Origin: Palsa-870 sp039935415
GTDB lineage: Bacteria > Chloroflexota > Dormibacteria > Dormibacterales > Dormibacteraceae
Direction of reading: 5' to 3'
Assembly: GCA_039935415.1 (NCBI GenBank)
Contig: JBDTKH010000005.1
Span: 1 to 64,000, forward strand
Length of the DNA stretch: 64,000 nt
Shown here: positions 32,677-43,000 of the stretch, piece by piece
Numbering within the stretch: position 1 is the first letter of the stretch
Layout: the number at the start of each line of letters is the position of its first letter
Made by a program: the position numbers and the translations under genes
Notes under the pieces: model-generated
Told to the model about the DNA's origin: nothing
Seen by the model: the letters and a program-made list of their open reading frames with translations, nothing else
Databases searched by the model: none

Positions 32677-33840
32677 TTGAAGCGAACGGCTGACATGCGC
32701 GGGGAAGGGAAGCCGCAGTCGCTGCCGGCAGGCACTCTCATCGACCGGCCCGAGATCACGCCCGACGAGCTGCAGCTAGCGGTTCGCAACCACTCGATGC
32801 CGCTCGAAGCCTTGCGTTACCCGGTCACGCCGCTCGGGCTCCACTACCTCTTGATCCACTTCGACATTCCCGCGGTCGAGCCGTCCACCTGGGCGCTTTC
32901 GGTCGGCGGCCACGTTCAAAAGCCGGTCCGGCTCAGCCTCGAGCAGATCAAGGCCCGTCCGGCCGTGACGCTTGCGGTGACCCTCGAGTGCGCCGGCAAC
33001 GGCCGCGCCCGACTTTCACCTCGACCGTTGAGCCAACCGTGGCTCGGCGAAGCCGTCGGCACCGCCGAGTGGACCGGGACTCCTCTGGGTCCACTCCTGG
33101 CGGAGGCCGGCCCCCTCGACGCAGTTGGCGACGTCGTGTTCACCGGCCTCGACCGTGGCGTGCAAGGGGGCGTCGAGCAGCAGTACGAGCGCAGCCTGTC
33201 GCTCGAAGATGCGCTTCGCGACGAGGTCCTGCTCGCGTACGCGATCAACGGGCAGCCGCTGCCGCCGCAGCACGGCTTTCCGCTGCGCGTGATCGTGCCC
33301 GGCTGGTACGGGATGACGCATGTGAAGTGGCTTCGCTCGATCACGGTCGTGAAGGGCACGTTCACGGGCTATCAGCAGGCTCGTGCGTACCACTACCGAA
33401 CAATCGACGGCGACGCAGGCGTCCCGGTCACGCGCATGCTCCCACGCGCGCTCATGGTGCCGCCCGGGGTTCCCGACTTCATGTCGAGGACTCGCTTTCT
33501 CGAGCCCTCGACCCAGCTGGTCGAAGGCATGGCGTGGTCTGGACAGGCGCCGGTGAGCAGGGTCGAGTTCAGCCACGACGGCGGTTCTTCGTGGTCTGAT
33601 GCCGTGCTCGAGGAGCCGGTTTCGCCGTACGCCTGGCGGCGGTGGACCCATGCGTGGGACGCGACCCGCGGCGAGCACGAGCTCTGCGCCCGGGCGACCG
33701 ACGGGACCGGCAACGTCCAGCCGACCGCCCAGGACTGGAATCTCGAGGGTGTCCAGAACAACGAGGTGCAGCGGGTTCGAGTGATCGTCGGCGAGCCGGC
33801 CGGCGATGCCCAGGCTCCCGCCGACTCAGGATCCAGATGA
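32677..33840 (+). CDS. Sulfite oxidase family molybdoenzyme
   Basis: 387 residues. The oxidoreductase molybdopterin domain (about 30-245) carries the Mo-ligating cysteine at 105 in LECAGNGR, and the substrate region GWYGMTHVKWL. A C-terminal Mo-co dimerisation domain follows (about 265-375, with VEFSHDGGSSW). No haem domain and no Tat signal, so a cytoplasmic YedY/plant-type sulfite oxidase. It explains part of the need for the molybdate operon. The TTG at 32677 is used; an ATG at 32695 is the alternative. Confidence 0.88.
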   Translation: MKRTADMRGEGKPQSLPAGTLIDRPEITPDELQLAVRNHSMPLEALRYPVTPLGLHYLLIHFDIPAVEPSTWALSVGGHVQKPVRLSLEQIKARPAVTLAVTLECAGNGRARLSPRPLSQPWLGEAVGTAEWTGTPLGPLLAEAGPLDAVGDVVFTGLDRGVQGGVEQQYERSLSLEDALRDEVLLAYAINGQPLPPQHGFPLRVIVPGWYGMTHVKWLRSITVVKGTFTGYQQARAYHYRTIDGDAGVPVTRMLPRALMVPPGVPDFMSRTRFLEPSTQLVEGMAWSGQAPVSRVEFSHDGGSSWSDAVLEEPVSPYAWRRWTHAWDATRGEHELCARATDGTGNVQPTAQDWNLEGVQNNEVQRVRVIVGEPAGDAQAPADSGSR

Positions 33841-33882
33841 TCGAGCGGCGGATCGCAACGCGCCGCGCCTAAGCTTCTCGCG

Positions 33883-35001
33883 ATGAGCACGGAAACGTCA
33901 GCCGTCGATTTCGAAGTGACGCCGGCCGTGCAACTGGTGCCGGCGGAGGCGCGCGAGCGGCTGCTTGCCGACCCCGGGTTCGGCAGGATCTTCACCGAGC
34001 ACATAGCCCGGCTGAGCTGGCGCCGGGAGCCGGGATGGCACGACGCGGAGATCCTTCCGTACGGACCGCTGGAGCTCGACCCCGCCACGTCCGTGCTCCA
34101 CTACGCCCAGGCTGTCTTCGAGGGCTTGAAGGCGTTTCGCCAGGCGGACGGCGGAGTCTCCGTTTTCAGGCCGGACGCGCACGCGGCACGATTCCGGCGC
34201 TCCGCGAGACGTCTCGCGCTCCCGGAGCTGCCTGAGGGCGTGTTCGTCGACGCGATCGAGCGCCTGATCCAGATCGATGGCGAGTGGGTGCCAAAAGCGC
34301 CCGAGCACAGCCTTTACTTGCGACCTTTCATGTATGCGAGTGAGGTCGGCCTCGGGGTGCACCCCTCCACCGATGTCACCTTCCTGTTGATAGCTTCGCC
34401 ATCCGGGTCGTACTTTCCAAACGGGGTGAAGCCGGTCACCGTGTGGCTTTCGGAGGACTTCAGCCGCGCAGTGCCAGGTGGCACGGGCGAGGCGAAGACC
34501 GGTGGCAACTACGCGGGCGGGCTGCTTGCCCAGGCTCAGGCCGCGGAGCAAGGGTGCGACCAGGTCGTCTGGCTGGACTCGCTCGAGCATCGCTGGGTCG
34601 AAGAGATGGGGGGCATGAACCTCTGCTTCGTCTTCGGATCAGGACGGAGCGTCCGGCTCCTCACGCCGGCTTTGACCGGGACGCTGCTGCCCGGTGTGAC
34701 GCGCGACGCGCTGCTGAAGCTTGCGGTCGACCTCGGCTTCGAGGCGGAAGAGGGCAGGATCAGCACCGAAGAGTGGCGCAAGGGCTGCGCCGACGGGTCG
34801 CTGACCGAGGTGTTCGCGTGCGGCACGGCAGCGGTGATCACACCGGTCGGGTCCGTGAAGTCGGCGCACGGTTCGTGGACCGTCGGCGACGGCAAGCCGG
34901 GCGAGGTCACGATGCGACTTCGGCATGCGCTGGTCGACATCCAGCGGGGAGCCGCGCCGGATCCTCACGGCTGGATGCACAAGGTCCCGAGTAACGTCTG
35001 A
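33883..35001 (+). CDS. ilvE: Branched-chain amino acid aminotransferase
   Basis: 372 residues, fold type IV PLP enzyme. YAQAVFEGLKAFR (75-86), LYLRPFMYAS (145-153) and the PLP lysine 205 in GEAKTGGNYAGG are intact, with the substrate-loop EEMGGMN and CGTAAVITPVG near the end. It transfers amino groups between glutamate and the keto acids of Leu, Ile and Val. Length and sequence match the large (BCAT II) subgroup common in Gram-positive bacteria. The flavoprotein gene follows 34 bp later. Confidence 0.94.
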   Translation: MSTETSAVDFEVTPAVQLVPAEARERLLADPGFGRIFTEHIARLSWRREPGWHDAEILPYGPLELDPATSVLHYAQAVFEGLKAFRQADGGVSVFRPDAHAARFRRSARRLALPELPEGVFVDAIERLIQIDGEWVPKAPEHSLYLRPFMYASEVGLGVHPSTDVTFLLIASPSGSYFPNGVKPVTVWLSEDFSRAVPGGTGEAKTGGNYAGGLLAQAQAAEQGCDQVVWLDSLEHRWVEEMGGMNLCFVFGSGRSVRLLTPALTGTLLPGVTRDALLKLAVDLGFEAEEGRISTEEWRKGCADGSLTEVFACGTAAVITPVGSVKSAHGSWTVGDGKPGEVTMRLRHALVDIQRGAAPDPHGWMHKVPSNV

Positions 35002-35035
35002 GGCCGGGCCCCACTCTTCACTGGAGGTCGATCTA

Positions 35036-36265
35036 ATGGCTGCGAAGCGGGTCGTAATCGTGGGCGGAGGCGGAACCGGGGATGCCGCGGCGTTCGCCCT
35101 GCGCAAGCGTGGTTTCGACGGCGAGGTGTCGATCGTCAGCGCCGACCACGATCGACCGTACGACCGGCCATACCTGTCGAAAGAGTTCATCCGCGGCGAG
35201 GTCGAGCTCCCGAAGGTGTTTCTTCACGACGAGGCCGCCTACGCGAAGGAGAGGATCGACCTCCACCTGAACCGACGCGTCACAGGCGGCTCGCTCTCCG
35301 AGCGCAAGCTCGCGCTCGAAGGCGGTGGCGAGGTTTCGTTCGACGCGCTCGTGCTGGGCCTGGGCGGCACGCCGCGGCGGCTAGCGGAAATGCCGAGCGC
35401 CGAGAACGTGTTCACGCTCAGGTCACTCGGCGACAGCAAGGCGATCCGGGAGGCGCTGCAGCGATGCACGCGCATGCTGCTGGTCGGCGCCGGGTTCATC
35501 GGCGCGGAGGTCGCCGCTTCCGCGCGACAGCTTGGCAAGGAGGTGCTCATCGTCGAGTCAGCGCCGGTGCCGCTGGCTCGCGCCCTCGGCAACGAGGTCG
35601 GGGCCATCTACGCCACCATCCATCGCTCGAAGGGAGTGGACGTGCGCACCGGCACCACCGTGACGAAGTGGCACACGGACGGACGCCGTGTGATCGGGGC
35701 GACCCTGTCAGACGGCCGCCATGAAGCGGGTGACCTCGTGCTCGTGGCGATCGGGATCGACCCCAACCTCGAGCTTCCAAAAGCTCTCGGCCTGCCGGTC
35801 GCCAACGGCGTCCGCGTGGACGAAGGGTTAAGGGCTGCACCTGACGTCTACTGCGGTGGCGACATCGCGCTTCATCCCCATCCGGTGCTCGGGCGGGAGA
35901 TCAGGGTCGAGCACTGGGAGGTGGCCAAGCACCATGGGCGGGGCATCGCCGCGGCGATCGCCGACGGCGCGACCTCGTTCGCGAGGCTGCCGTACTTCTG
36001 GTCCGACCAGTACGACGTCAACCTCGAATACCGCGGAAACGCATCCGGGGACGACCGCGCGGTGTGGCGCGGGGATCGCGACGGGCTCTCGTTCTCGGTC
36101 TTCTACCTGCGCAACGGTTTGATCGACGGCGTGGTGTCGATGAACGACCAGAAGACGAACGAGCTAGGCGGGAAGCTGATCGAGGCGAGGCAGCCGGTCA
36201 GCGAATCAGTCCTCGCGAATCTCGAAGTCGACCTCGCGGAGAGCGTCCCGGCGACTTCGTCCTAG
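35036..36265 (+). CDS. FAD-dependent pyridine nucleotide oxidoreductase (ferredoxin reductase-like)
   Basis: 409 residues. FAD-binding VVIVGGGGTGDAAAFALR (5-22) differs from the strict GxGxxG, having GGGGTG. The NAD(P)-binding motif is LLVGAGFIGAEVAASARQLGK. The central YCGGDIA block binds FAD, and a reductase C-terminal domain follows (about 320-395, HWEVAKHHGRG). This is the rubredoxin/ferredoxin/BphA4 reductase type; no redox Cys pair is present. The partner is unknown. GGAGG precedes the ATG. Confidence 0.88.
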   Translation: MAAKRVVIVGGGGTGDAAAFALRKRGFDGEVSIVSADHDRPYDRPYLSKEFIRGEVELPKVFLHDEAAYAKERIDLHLNRRVTGGSLSERKLALEGGGEVSFDALVLGLGGTPRRLAEMPSAENVFTLRSLGDSKAIREALQRCTRMLLVGAGFIGAEVAASARQLGKEVLIVESAPVPLARALGNEVGAIYATIHRSKGVDVRTGTTVTKWHTDGRRVIGATLSDGRHEAGDLVLVAIGIDPNLELPKALGLPVANGVRVDEGLRAAPDVYCGGDIALHPHPVLGREIRVEHWEVAKHHGRGIAAAIADGATSFARLPYFWSDQYDVNLEYRGNASGDDRAVWRGDRDGLSFSVFYLRNGLIDGVVSMNDQKTNELGGKLIEARQPVSESVLANLEVDLAESVPATSS

Positions 36266-36272
36266 CAGGACG

Positions 36273-36710
36273 CTACGAGGGAACCTGGTCGGGCAGCAGC
36301 CACGGGAGGGCTTCGGCCATCGGGCTCATCAGTGTCCCCGACTGCTCTTTGGTGATCAGGTCTCCGGCGACCAGCGCGAGCGCGGCCATGAATGCGGCGT
36401 TCTCCGCCTTGTGGCCGATGTCGCCGTGCTCGGCCTTCCAGGAGACGAGCGCGGTGCCCGACTCGGTGAGGCCGAACAGCGACCGGCGCACCTCGTCCCA
36501 CGCCGGGCTGCGGTCAGCCGTCTCGATCGCGTGAAGCCCGGCCTTCTCGGCGTCGTGCATCGCCTGGTGCCCGTGCGTGCCGACGTGGCGGTCCCAGCCC
36601 ATCGCAGCCCGCTCGACGCCGGCGGGCGAAAGCACCCTCACGTCTTCCATGAGTCTGGCGAGCGTGCGCTTGTGCTCGGGGAAGCCGTATCCGTCTGCGT
36701 CCAGGCTCAT
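36273..36710 (-). CDS. Hypothetical protein
   Basis: 145 residues, no signal peptide or membrane helix. Blocks such as EHKRTLARLMEDVR, GWDRHVGTHGHQAMHDAEKAG and HGDIGHKAENAAFMAALALVAGD contain several His/Asp/Glu, which might bind metal. I do not recognise a family. Its stop lies 8 bp from the flavoprotein stop (convergent); upstream lies an exported protein gene in the same direction. Confidence 0.6.
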   Translation of the reverse strand: MSLDADGYGFPEHKRTLARLMEDVRVLSPAGVERAAMGWDRHVGTHGHQAMHDAEKAGLHAIETADRSPAWDEVRRSLFGLTESGTALVSWKAEHGDIGHKAENAAFMAALALVAGDLITKEQSGTLMSPMAEALPWLLPDQVPS

Positions 36711-36715
36711 CGTGT

Positions 36716-37213
36716 TTAGGTTAACCGGATCGAGTCGACAGGATGGATCTCGCGCCAGCCGTGGTCGGTGTCCACCACCCACGGCCCATCGACCGCCACG
36801 TGCTGGCCGATCCGAGGGACTGGCAGATTCGTCCCTGGGCACTTCGCAGCGGATTGAGCGTCTAGCGGGTTCGTGCCTTCCGGACAGTCGGGTGTGATCT
36901 CCGCCAGCATCGCCGGCGCCGCCTGGAAATGGTTCTCCGCATTGAGCAGGTATTCGTAACCCGCGTCGACCTTGAACCAGACGTGGTAGTCGCCATCGTC
37001 CTCGTGCGCGACGTCGACCGCGACGCCTTCGGCGTGCTTGCAGGGGTCGAGCACGGTCAGCCGGTCAGGATTGTGCACCCCCGCCTCGGGCGGCCCCGCC
37101 CGGCACCCGATTGCGGCTGGCGACGGTGAAGAGGTGGCTGTGCCGGCAGTACTCGTGCAGCTGATCAGCACCGCAATCGCGGCGATCGTCAGCGAAGGAG
37201 CGCGGGAACCCAA
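36716..37213 (-). CDS. Putative lipoprotein, unknown function
   Basis: About 165 residues from a TTG at 37213 that overlaps the doxX-like gene by 25 bp. A short signal sequence leads to a lipobox-like VLISC near residue 17, then a Ser/Thr/Pro spacer. The mature part has GCRAG, DPCKHAEGVAVDVAHEDDGD, HVWFKVDAGYEYLLNAENH and a final VDTDHGWREIHPVD. Four cysteines (in CRAG, PCKH, PDCPEG, KCPG) could form two disulfides. No family recognised. The start could be further upstream. Confidence 0.6.
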   Translation of the reverse strand: MGSRAPSLTIAAIAVLISCTSTAGTATSSPSPAAIGCRAGPPEAGVHNPDRLTVLDPCKHAEGVAVDVAHEDDGDYHVWFKVDAGYEYLLNAENHFQAAPAMLAEITPDCPEGTNPLDAQSAAKCPGTNLPVPRIGQHVAVDGPWVVDTDHGWREIHPVDSIRLT

Positions 37214-37626
37214 CTGAATCGCGATAGTGCGATCGGTCCAGGGCCGGAGACGATCACCTGAGCGTTGACGAGCACCGCGAGGTAGTAGAGCCACCGGAAC
37301 CCGTCGTCGTTGGCCGCGAACGCGACGGTCAGGGCGAGGTTCGCGGCGAGAAGCAACCCCAGGATCGCGACCCATCGTGTTCCGAGCCCAAGGATGAGAA
37401 GGATCGCCACGACGGTCTCGGCCACCGCCTGACCGACTGCGAAGATCATCCAGTTGGGCGCGACCACCGAGGTGAGAATTTCGTGCAGACCGGGAATCGG
37501 ATTCTTCTGCGTGGTGGTGATCATGAGGCCGTGCATCCATCCCACGCCCTGCCATTTCTGGCTCGCGAAGTAAAGCCAGTACAGGCCGACGACGACCCGG
37601 ACCAGGCTCGCCCAGGCTTCACTCAT
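37189..37626 (-). CDS. DoxX-family membrane protein
   Basis: 145 residues, four membrane helices, ATG overlapping the propeller gene's stop by 8 bp. The DoxX pattern includes LVRVVVGLYWLYFASQKW, VAPNWMIFAVGQAVAETVVAILL and LGLLLAANLALTVAF. DoxX proteins are quinol oxidase accessory subunits or redox-linked membrane proteins; here next to secreted proteins rather than oxidase genes. RBS not obvious. Confidence 0.8.
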   Translation of the reverse strand: MSEAWASLVRVVVGLYWLYFASQKWQGVGWMHGLMITTTQKNPIPGLHEILTSVVAPNWMIFAVGQAVAETVVAILLILGLGTRWVAILGLLLAANLALTVAFAANDDGFRWLYYLAVLVNAQVIVSGPGPIALSRFSWVPALLR

Positions 37627-38599
37627 GCGCGTTGACCGCGAGCACGAGCAGGCCCAGCGCCAGGTCCGGCGCCAGCGCCACCGCTGCGGCGCCGCGAGCC
37701 CATACACTCGTGTAGCCAGCTGATATCGAGAGCACATCCCGGTCGCCGTGGGCGGCGACGAACACCGTGGATCCGGACTGGATCACCTGGTCTGGGTCCT
37801 TGGGCGTGGCAAGGGTCTTGAACGCGCTCGTTATCGGATCGAAGGAGAACACGCCGCCCGGGTCGCTGTCTTCGGTCGGCCCTTCGGCCGCGATGAGCAA
37901 AGTGTCGCCCGCCCCGGGGGCAAGCCAGAACGGGAACACGGGCGACGGCAGGCCGACCCGATGATCGTTGCCTGCGGGCACCAGCTCAGCCCGCTCGTAG
38001 TCCGCGCTCCATAGCCTGTCTCCGGCGAACGCCACAGCGAAGCCGTTGCCGGCAGCGAGCTCGCCATCGCCAAGGACATCCAGCTTTCCACGCGTGCCGG
38101 CCACCACGACGCGGCCGCCGGCGTCGACCGCCATGGCCGCCGGGCCTTGGGGCACCGGGTGGGAAGCCACCTCCGCCCCTGTCGAAGGGTCGAGCTCGAC
38201 CACAGAGGCGCCGGTGAACAGGCTCACGTAAAGGCGGCCGCCATGGAGGAGGAGGCCGAAAGGCGCTCCGCCGACGTGCTGTTTCCACTTAACGCTGAGC
38301 TCAGGCAGGTTCACGGCGTAGATGTCGCCGGGTGAGCTGTCGGCCGTGTACGCGGTTTTCCCATCGCCGGACACGATGACAGCGACGGCGTCCGTTCCCA
38401 CGGAAGCCAACGAGTGCGGCGATCCGTCCTTCAGCGAGACGAGCACAAGCCCTGACTCCGGATACGAAGGGGCCGCCACCACGGCCGCGGGCGATCCGCC
38501 ACAACCCGCGAGGATCAACCCGGCCAGCCCGGCTGCTAGACCAGACTGAGTGGAGCGAAAGGCCGGATTTACTCCGGCCGTCACCATGCGTCCCATCAC
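37619..38599 (-). CDS. Beta-propeller lipoprotein (YncE-like)
   Basis: 326 residues. Signal peptide with lipobox LILAGC (Cys about 33), then repeated blades of about 40-45 residues with the pattern GDGKTAYTADSSPGDIYAVNL and GGRLYVSLFTGASVVELD. Propellers of this kind are binding or scaffolding modules outside the membrane. First gene of a four-gene minus-strand group (propeller, DoxX, lipoprotein, hypothetical). GGAG lies 7 bp before the GTG at 38599; ATG codons at 38596 and 38587 are alternatives. Confidence 0.78.
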   Translation of the reverse strand: MMGRMVTAGVNPAFRSTQSGLAAGLAGLILAGCGGSPAAVVAAPSYPESGLVLVSLKDGSPHSLASVGTDAVAVIVSGDGKTAYTADSSPGDIYAVNLPELSVKWKQHVGGAPFGLLLHGGRLYVSLFTGASVVELDPSTGAEVASHPVPQGPAAMAVDAGGRVVVAGTRGKLDVLGDGELAAGNGFAVAFAGDRLWSADYERAELVPAGNDHRVGLPSPVFPFWLAPGAGDTLLIAAEGPTEDSDPGGVFSFDPITSAFKTLATPKDPDQVIQSGSTVFVAAHGDRDVLSISAGYTSVWARGAAAVALAPDLALGLLVLAVNAHE

Positions 38600-38637
38600 C
38601 AGGCGACTCCATGCGTCCTAGAGACGGTGAGGGTACC

Positions 38638-38661
38638 GCGGGGGAGGCCTGACTCCCCCGC
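38638..38661 (-). terminator. GC-rich hairpin after the radical SAM gene
   Basis: GCGGGGGAG (38638-38646) pairs fully with CTCCCCCGC (38653-38661), loop 6 nt, 5 bp beyond the stop codon of the radical SAM gene. There is no U-tract on the minus strand, so it could be a weak or factor-assisted terminator, or only protect the 3' end. Confidence 0.4.
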
Positions 38662-38666
38662 GCTTC

Positions 38667-40004
38667 TTATCGAAGCGCGCGTAGGACTGGGTCGGTGGCG
38701 AGCTGGAAGGCTCTGGCCGCCGGACGCAGGTGCATCCGGTTGAGGCGGTGCTGGATGGCGCCCTTCAAGATCGCGGCGCGCAGCTTGTGCTCGGAGAAAT
38801 CGGTATTGAACAGGAGCCGGTTGTGCCGGACCTTGTGCCACTCGCCGAGCTGGCGGCGCTCGCGCACCCGCTCGTAGAAACCGGTGCCTGGAAGCGGATA
38901 CGCGATGGTGTAGCTGACGTAGTCCAGAGGAAGGCTGCTCGAGAAGTTGATGCTGCGGATCAGCGAGTCGGTGGTCTCGCCGAGGTAGCCGACCATGAAG
39001 AAGCCCGCGGCCTTGATGCCCGCAGCGACGCACGCCTCGACGGCGGCTCGGGCCTGGTCAGGCGTGATGCCTTTCTTCATCTCCTTGAGCACCTTCTCGT
39101 CGCCCGACTCGATGCCGAAGAAGATCCGCTTGCACCCGGCGCGACGCATCTGATCGAAGAGCGCGCGGTCGACGTGTGTGACACGGCTGAGGCACTCCCA
39201 GGTGAGGGGGAGGCGGGCCGCCTCGATCGCCTGCGCCAGCTCAAACGTGCGCTTGTAGTTCAACGTGAACAGGTCATCCGACATCCAGATGTGGTCGTAC
39301 CCGAGCTCGGCGATCTCGCGCATCTCCGCGATGACCGACTCCACGGGCCGGGCGCTGAACAGGTCTCCGAAAACCGACTTGTGGCAGAAGTCGCAACGGA
39401 AGGGGCAGCCTCGAGTCGACATCAACGGCGTGGTCGCGTCGTTCCAGTGTTTGCGCCAGTAGCTGATGTACTGGTCGTTCGGTACGTCACTGCGGTAGGG
39501 CAACGGGAGGTGCGACATGTCCTTGGTGCGCACGCGGGCCGTGCCGCGGATGATCTCGCCGTCGCGCTTGAAGACGAGGCCCGCGATGTCTTCGAACCTC
39601 CGGTCGCCGAGGTGTTCCGTGATCGATACGATGGTCTCCTCGCCCTCACCGACCGCGACGAGGTCGAATTGGTCCACGAACGTCTCCGGCTCGCCTGACG
39701 GATAGGGGCCGCCGACCACGGTCAGCGCCTTGCCCCGGACCTGAGCGGCGAGCGACAGCGCTTCGTCCTGCATCGTGATCATGCAGTAGATGCCGATCAC
39801 CGAAGGCTTCAGGCGGTCGATCTCGTCGAGCACCTCGCGCCGCTCCATGAAGGTGTGGTCGATGTGGCGCACCGCATATCCCGCCCGGCGCAGCGAGGCG
39901 CTGAGGTACATCAGGCCGAGCGACGGCATGATCCAGTGGCGCCCCTGCGCCGGCGCGCGCTGCGGGTAGACGAGCACCACGTCGGCTCGTTCCATTGGCG
40001 TCAT
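38667..40004 (-). CDS. B12-binding-domain radical SAM protein
   Basis: 445 residues. A cobalamin-binding-type Rossmann domain at the start (about 8-130, SLGLMYLSASLRRAGYAV, VVGGPYPSGEPE) precedes the radical SAM core with the 4Fe-4S motif C200-x3-C204-x2-C207 (RGCPFRCDFC). A TIM-barrel pattern follows, with FFGIESGDEKVLKEMKKG and GFFMVGYLGET, as in the BchE/HpnP-like group. Reaction unknown: methylation, ring formation or other radical chemistry on a lipid or sugar. ATGA overlap with the GT fusion gene and AGGAGG RBS indicate a joint pathway. Confidence 0.86.
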   Translation of the reverse strand: MTPMERADVVLVYPQRAPAQGRHWIMPSLGLMYLSASLRRAGYAVRHIDHTFMERREVLDEIDRLKPSVIGIYCMITMQDEALSLAAQVRGKALTVVGGPYPSGEPETFVDQFDLVAVGEGEETIVSITEHLGDRRFEDIAGLVFKRDGEIIRGTARVRTKDMSHLPLPYRSDVPNDQYISYWRKHWNDATTPLMSTRGCPFRCDFCHKSVFGDLFSARPVESVIAEMREIAELGYDHIWMSDDLFTLNYKRTFELAQAIEAARLPLTWECLSRVTHVDRALFDQMRRAGCKRIFFGIESGDEKVLKEMKKGITPDQARAAVEACVAAGIKAAGFFMVGYLGETTDSLIRSINFSSSLPLDYVSYTIAYPLPGTGFYERVRERRQLGEWHKVRHNRLLFNTDFSEHKLRAAILKGAIQHRLNRMHLRPAARAFQLATDPVLRALR

Positions 40005-43000
40005 CTCGCCTCCTGCACGTTGATGTGGTAGGTGGTGCCGGCGAATGACGCCGGGAACATGTAGTCGAGGCCGGCCCAGTTGAGGCCAGGTGCCTGTAGC
40101 TCGCGTCCGGCGTCGAGCTGGGCGCCGTGAATCGAGGGCAGCGACCACTGGACGCCGAGGCTCCTCGACTGGAGACGGCCCCAGTCACCCTCGACGGGAA
40201 CCCAGTTCGGGAAATCGTGGCCGGTCAACGTGTGCGTCGAGTCGGCGAAGTCATCGAACGCCGCCGACTGTTCGTTGAGGACGCCGACCTGCGTGTAGCC
40301 AGGCGCCAGCCACAGCGGCTTGACCTCGATCGAGATTCCCGTGCCGTCCACCGTGTAGGTCACCTCGATCGCGCCGCGCGACGCGATGGGCACGAAGGTA
40401 TAGCTGTGTGCGGCATCCCCGCCGATCTCGTCGAGCTGGAAAGTGCGCTTCCATGTGGTGGCGCTGCCCGCGGACGATTCCACCGAGCTCGCGGTGCGCG
40501 AGTAAGCCCAGCCGTCGGCGTACCGCACGATCGGAACACCGAAGCCCATGCCTTCGCCGGCCGCGCCGCCTCCGCCAACGCGAAGCGTCACTCCCTTCGC
40601 AAGCGGGATCGTCTTCCCCTCCCCGGGCGAAGCGGTGATCGAGGCTTCGACACCCGGATAGATGGGCGACGGGGAAAGGTCGAGGCGGTACGCATATACG
40701 TGCTTGCCGCCGGCGGCCTGGAAGCGGTTCTGGTCGCCAAGGAAATGGAACGGAGGCGTCGCGGCCCCCGAAGCGAGCTCGGGCAAGACCGTCGTGGCGC
40801 GGTAATAGCTGATGTCCTCGAGCACGAGCGCGCTCACCTGGTGCCCGGCGATCCAATCGATCGCGTGACTGCGGTCAAGCGGGAGCTGCTGTGAACCGAC
40901 GATCTCCGACGGTTTCTTGCCGCTGTAGAAGGCGACCACCGGTGAGTCCGTGATCAACATTCCTGTCGATCCGCTTGCCGCCCGACCGGCAGCCGCCAGG
41001 CCCGCGTTGTCGGCGGCGAAGTTGGCGAACACAGGCAGGAACGCGATCGCGGCGAGTCCCGTCGCGGCGATCGCGGCCAGCCGCATGACCGCGACATGCC
41101 GGTCGAGCAATCCGGCCGCGAGCAGGGCGAATGCGGGGAGGGCCGGGTACAGGTAGCGATGGCTGCCGGTGTACGCGCCGGCTGCTACCAGGCCGAACAC
41201 CGCCAGCAGGTAAACGAGCGCCGGGACGTACAGGAATCTCATGACCGCCCTGTCTCTAGGGGACCAGGTCCGGCCACGGAGTGCGGTGACCAGGCCGGCG
41301 AACCCGAACGCGAAAAGGGGCAGCGCCGCGAGGCCGAAGGTGCCGGCCAGCTCCGAGACCCGGGCCAGGGCGCCGGCCCCGATGCTTCCGCGGATGGTGG
41401 CCGAGACGACCTCCACCGATCCACGCGCCACCGAGTGGCTGGCGGGCGCAAACCCAAGCTGCAGGAAGACGAGAACACCAAGGGCGGGAACGGCCCAGGC
41501 GACGGCTGGGAGCGATCGCCTGGCCGGCATTCGCCGCCAGACCAGCTCCAGCGCAGCGAAACCCGCCATGGCCCCGATCCAGATCCAGGCCTTTGTCGCC
41601 GTGAGGCACGCGAGCGCCGCCAGCAGCCCCGCAAGCTTCATCCTCCCTCGGACCGCGGCGAGCGCGGTGCCCGTGAGCAGCGCGGTGAGCAGCGGCTCGA
41701 CGACCGCCGACCCGGATGTGAACAGGAAGACTGGGTTGAGCGCGAGGAGAGCGACTGCCAACCTTGCCTGCCGCACGTTGGGGGCGAGGCTGTAGACGCA
41801 CCCCAGGGTAATGACGCCTAGAAGGGCGCTGAGCGCTTTCAGCGCGCCCAGCTGCGACCAGCCGAATACCCACAGGACCCCTGCCGCCAGCACGTGATAA
41901 CCCGGCAGCCAGGTGTCCTCCATCCCGAACAGCGGGTCGTGGAAGTGCCCGGTCAAAGCCAGGTTGGCGGCGATCAGCCAGTGGCCGTACCCGTCCTCGA
42001 ACGGCTCCGGCATCTGGGCTGCGAAGAGGAGCAGCACCGTGCAGAGGCCCAGCAATCCAACGGCCGGGCCCCATCTGCTGACACGAGCCAGCGCGTGGCG
42101 GCCGAGGTTGTGCAGGGTGATAACCTCGAGCAGGTCGATGCCGCTCAGCGCGGCCAGGGTCAAAAAGCCGAGCGCAAACATGCTCGTGTAGATCGCGAGC
42201 AGCCACTGGTCCATCGCGACAGCGAACGGGAGGATGGAAAGCGAGACCAGGCCGAGCAATGCCTCTTGAAGGGCACGTATGTCGCCGACTTTCACGTAGG
42301 CCTGGTCCCGCCACTCCTGGCCGCGCCGCTCGATGCGGTACTTCGGTGTTCGGACGAAAACGCCGCCGGGCCTGGTGGCGCGGCAGAGGGCGATGATCGT
42401 GTTCAGCGACATCCCGGCGCCGACCACCTGGCACAGCAGCGATGGAAGGCCCGTCCACCACGGCCGGCCACGACGGGTCTGCGCGACCACGAAGCCGATC
42501 CAGGGCGAGATACCCGCGAAGATGGCAATCGCCGATGCGTCGGTGAGATACGAGGGGAGCCGTAGGCCATGGCTCCCGAACGCAACCAGCAGCACGGGAT
42601 AGCAGGCAAGCTGGACGAGCATCACCGGCCCGACGCCATAGGCCAGCAGATGTATCGTCGCCTGGAGCTTCACCGCGGCGCGGTTGCGGCTTCGGAGCAC
42701 CGATCCGAGCAGCTTGAAAGCCGATTGAAAGCTACCGGTCGCCCAGCGCGATTGCTGGCGGCGATACGCGTCGATCGATACTGGAAGCTCCTCTGGAACG
42801 ACGAGGTCTTGCAGGTAGGCGGTTTTCCATCCGCGCAGCTGGGCGCGGTAGCTGAGGTCCAGGTCCTCGGTCAGTGTCGCGGAGCTCCAACCACCTGCAT
42901 CCTCGATCGCCGCCCGCCGCCACACGCCGGCTGTCCCGGTGAAGTTGGTGAAGTACCCGCTGGCCGACCGGACCGCCTGCTCGACCAGGAAGTGGAAGTC

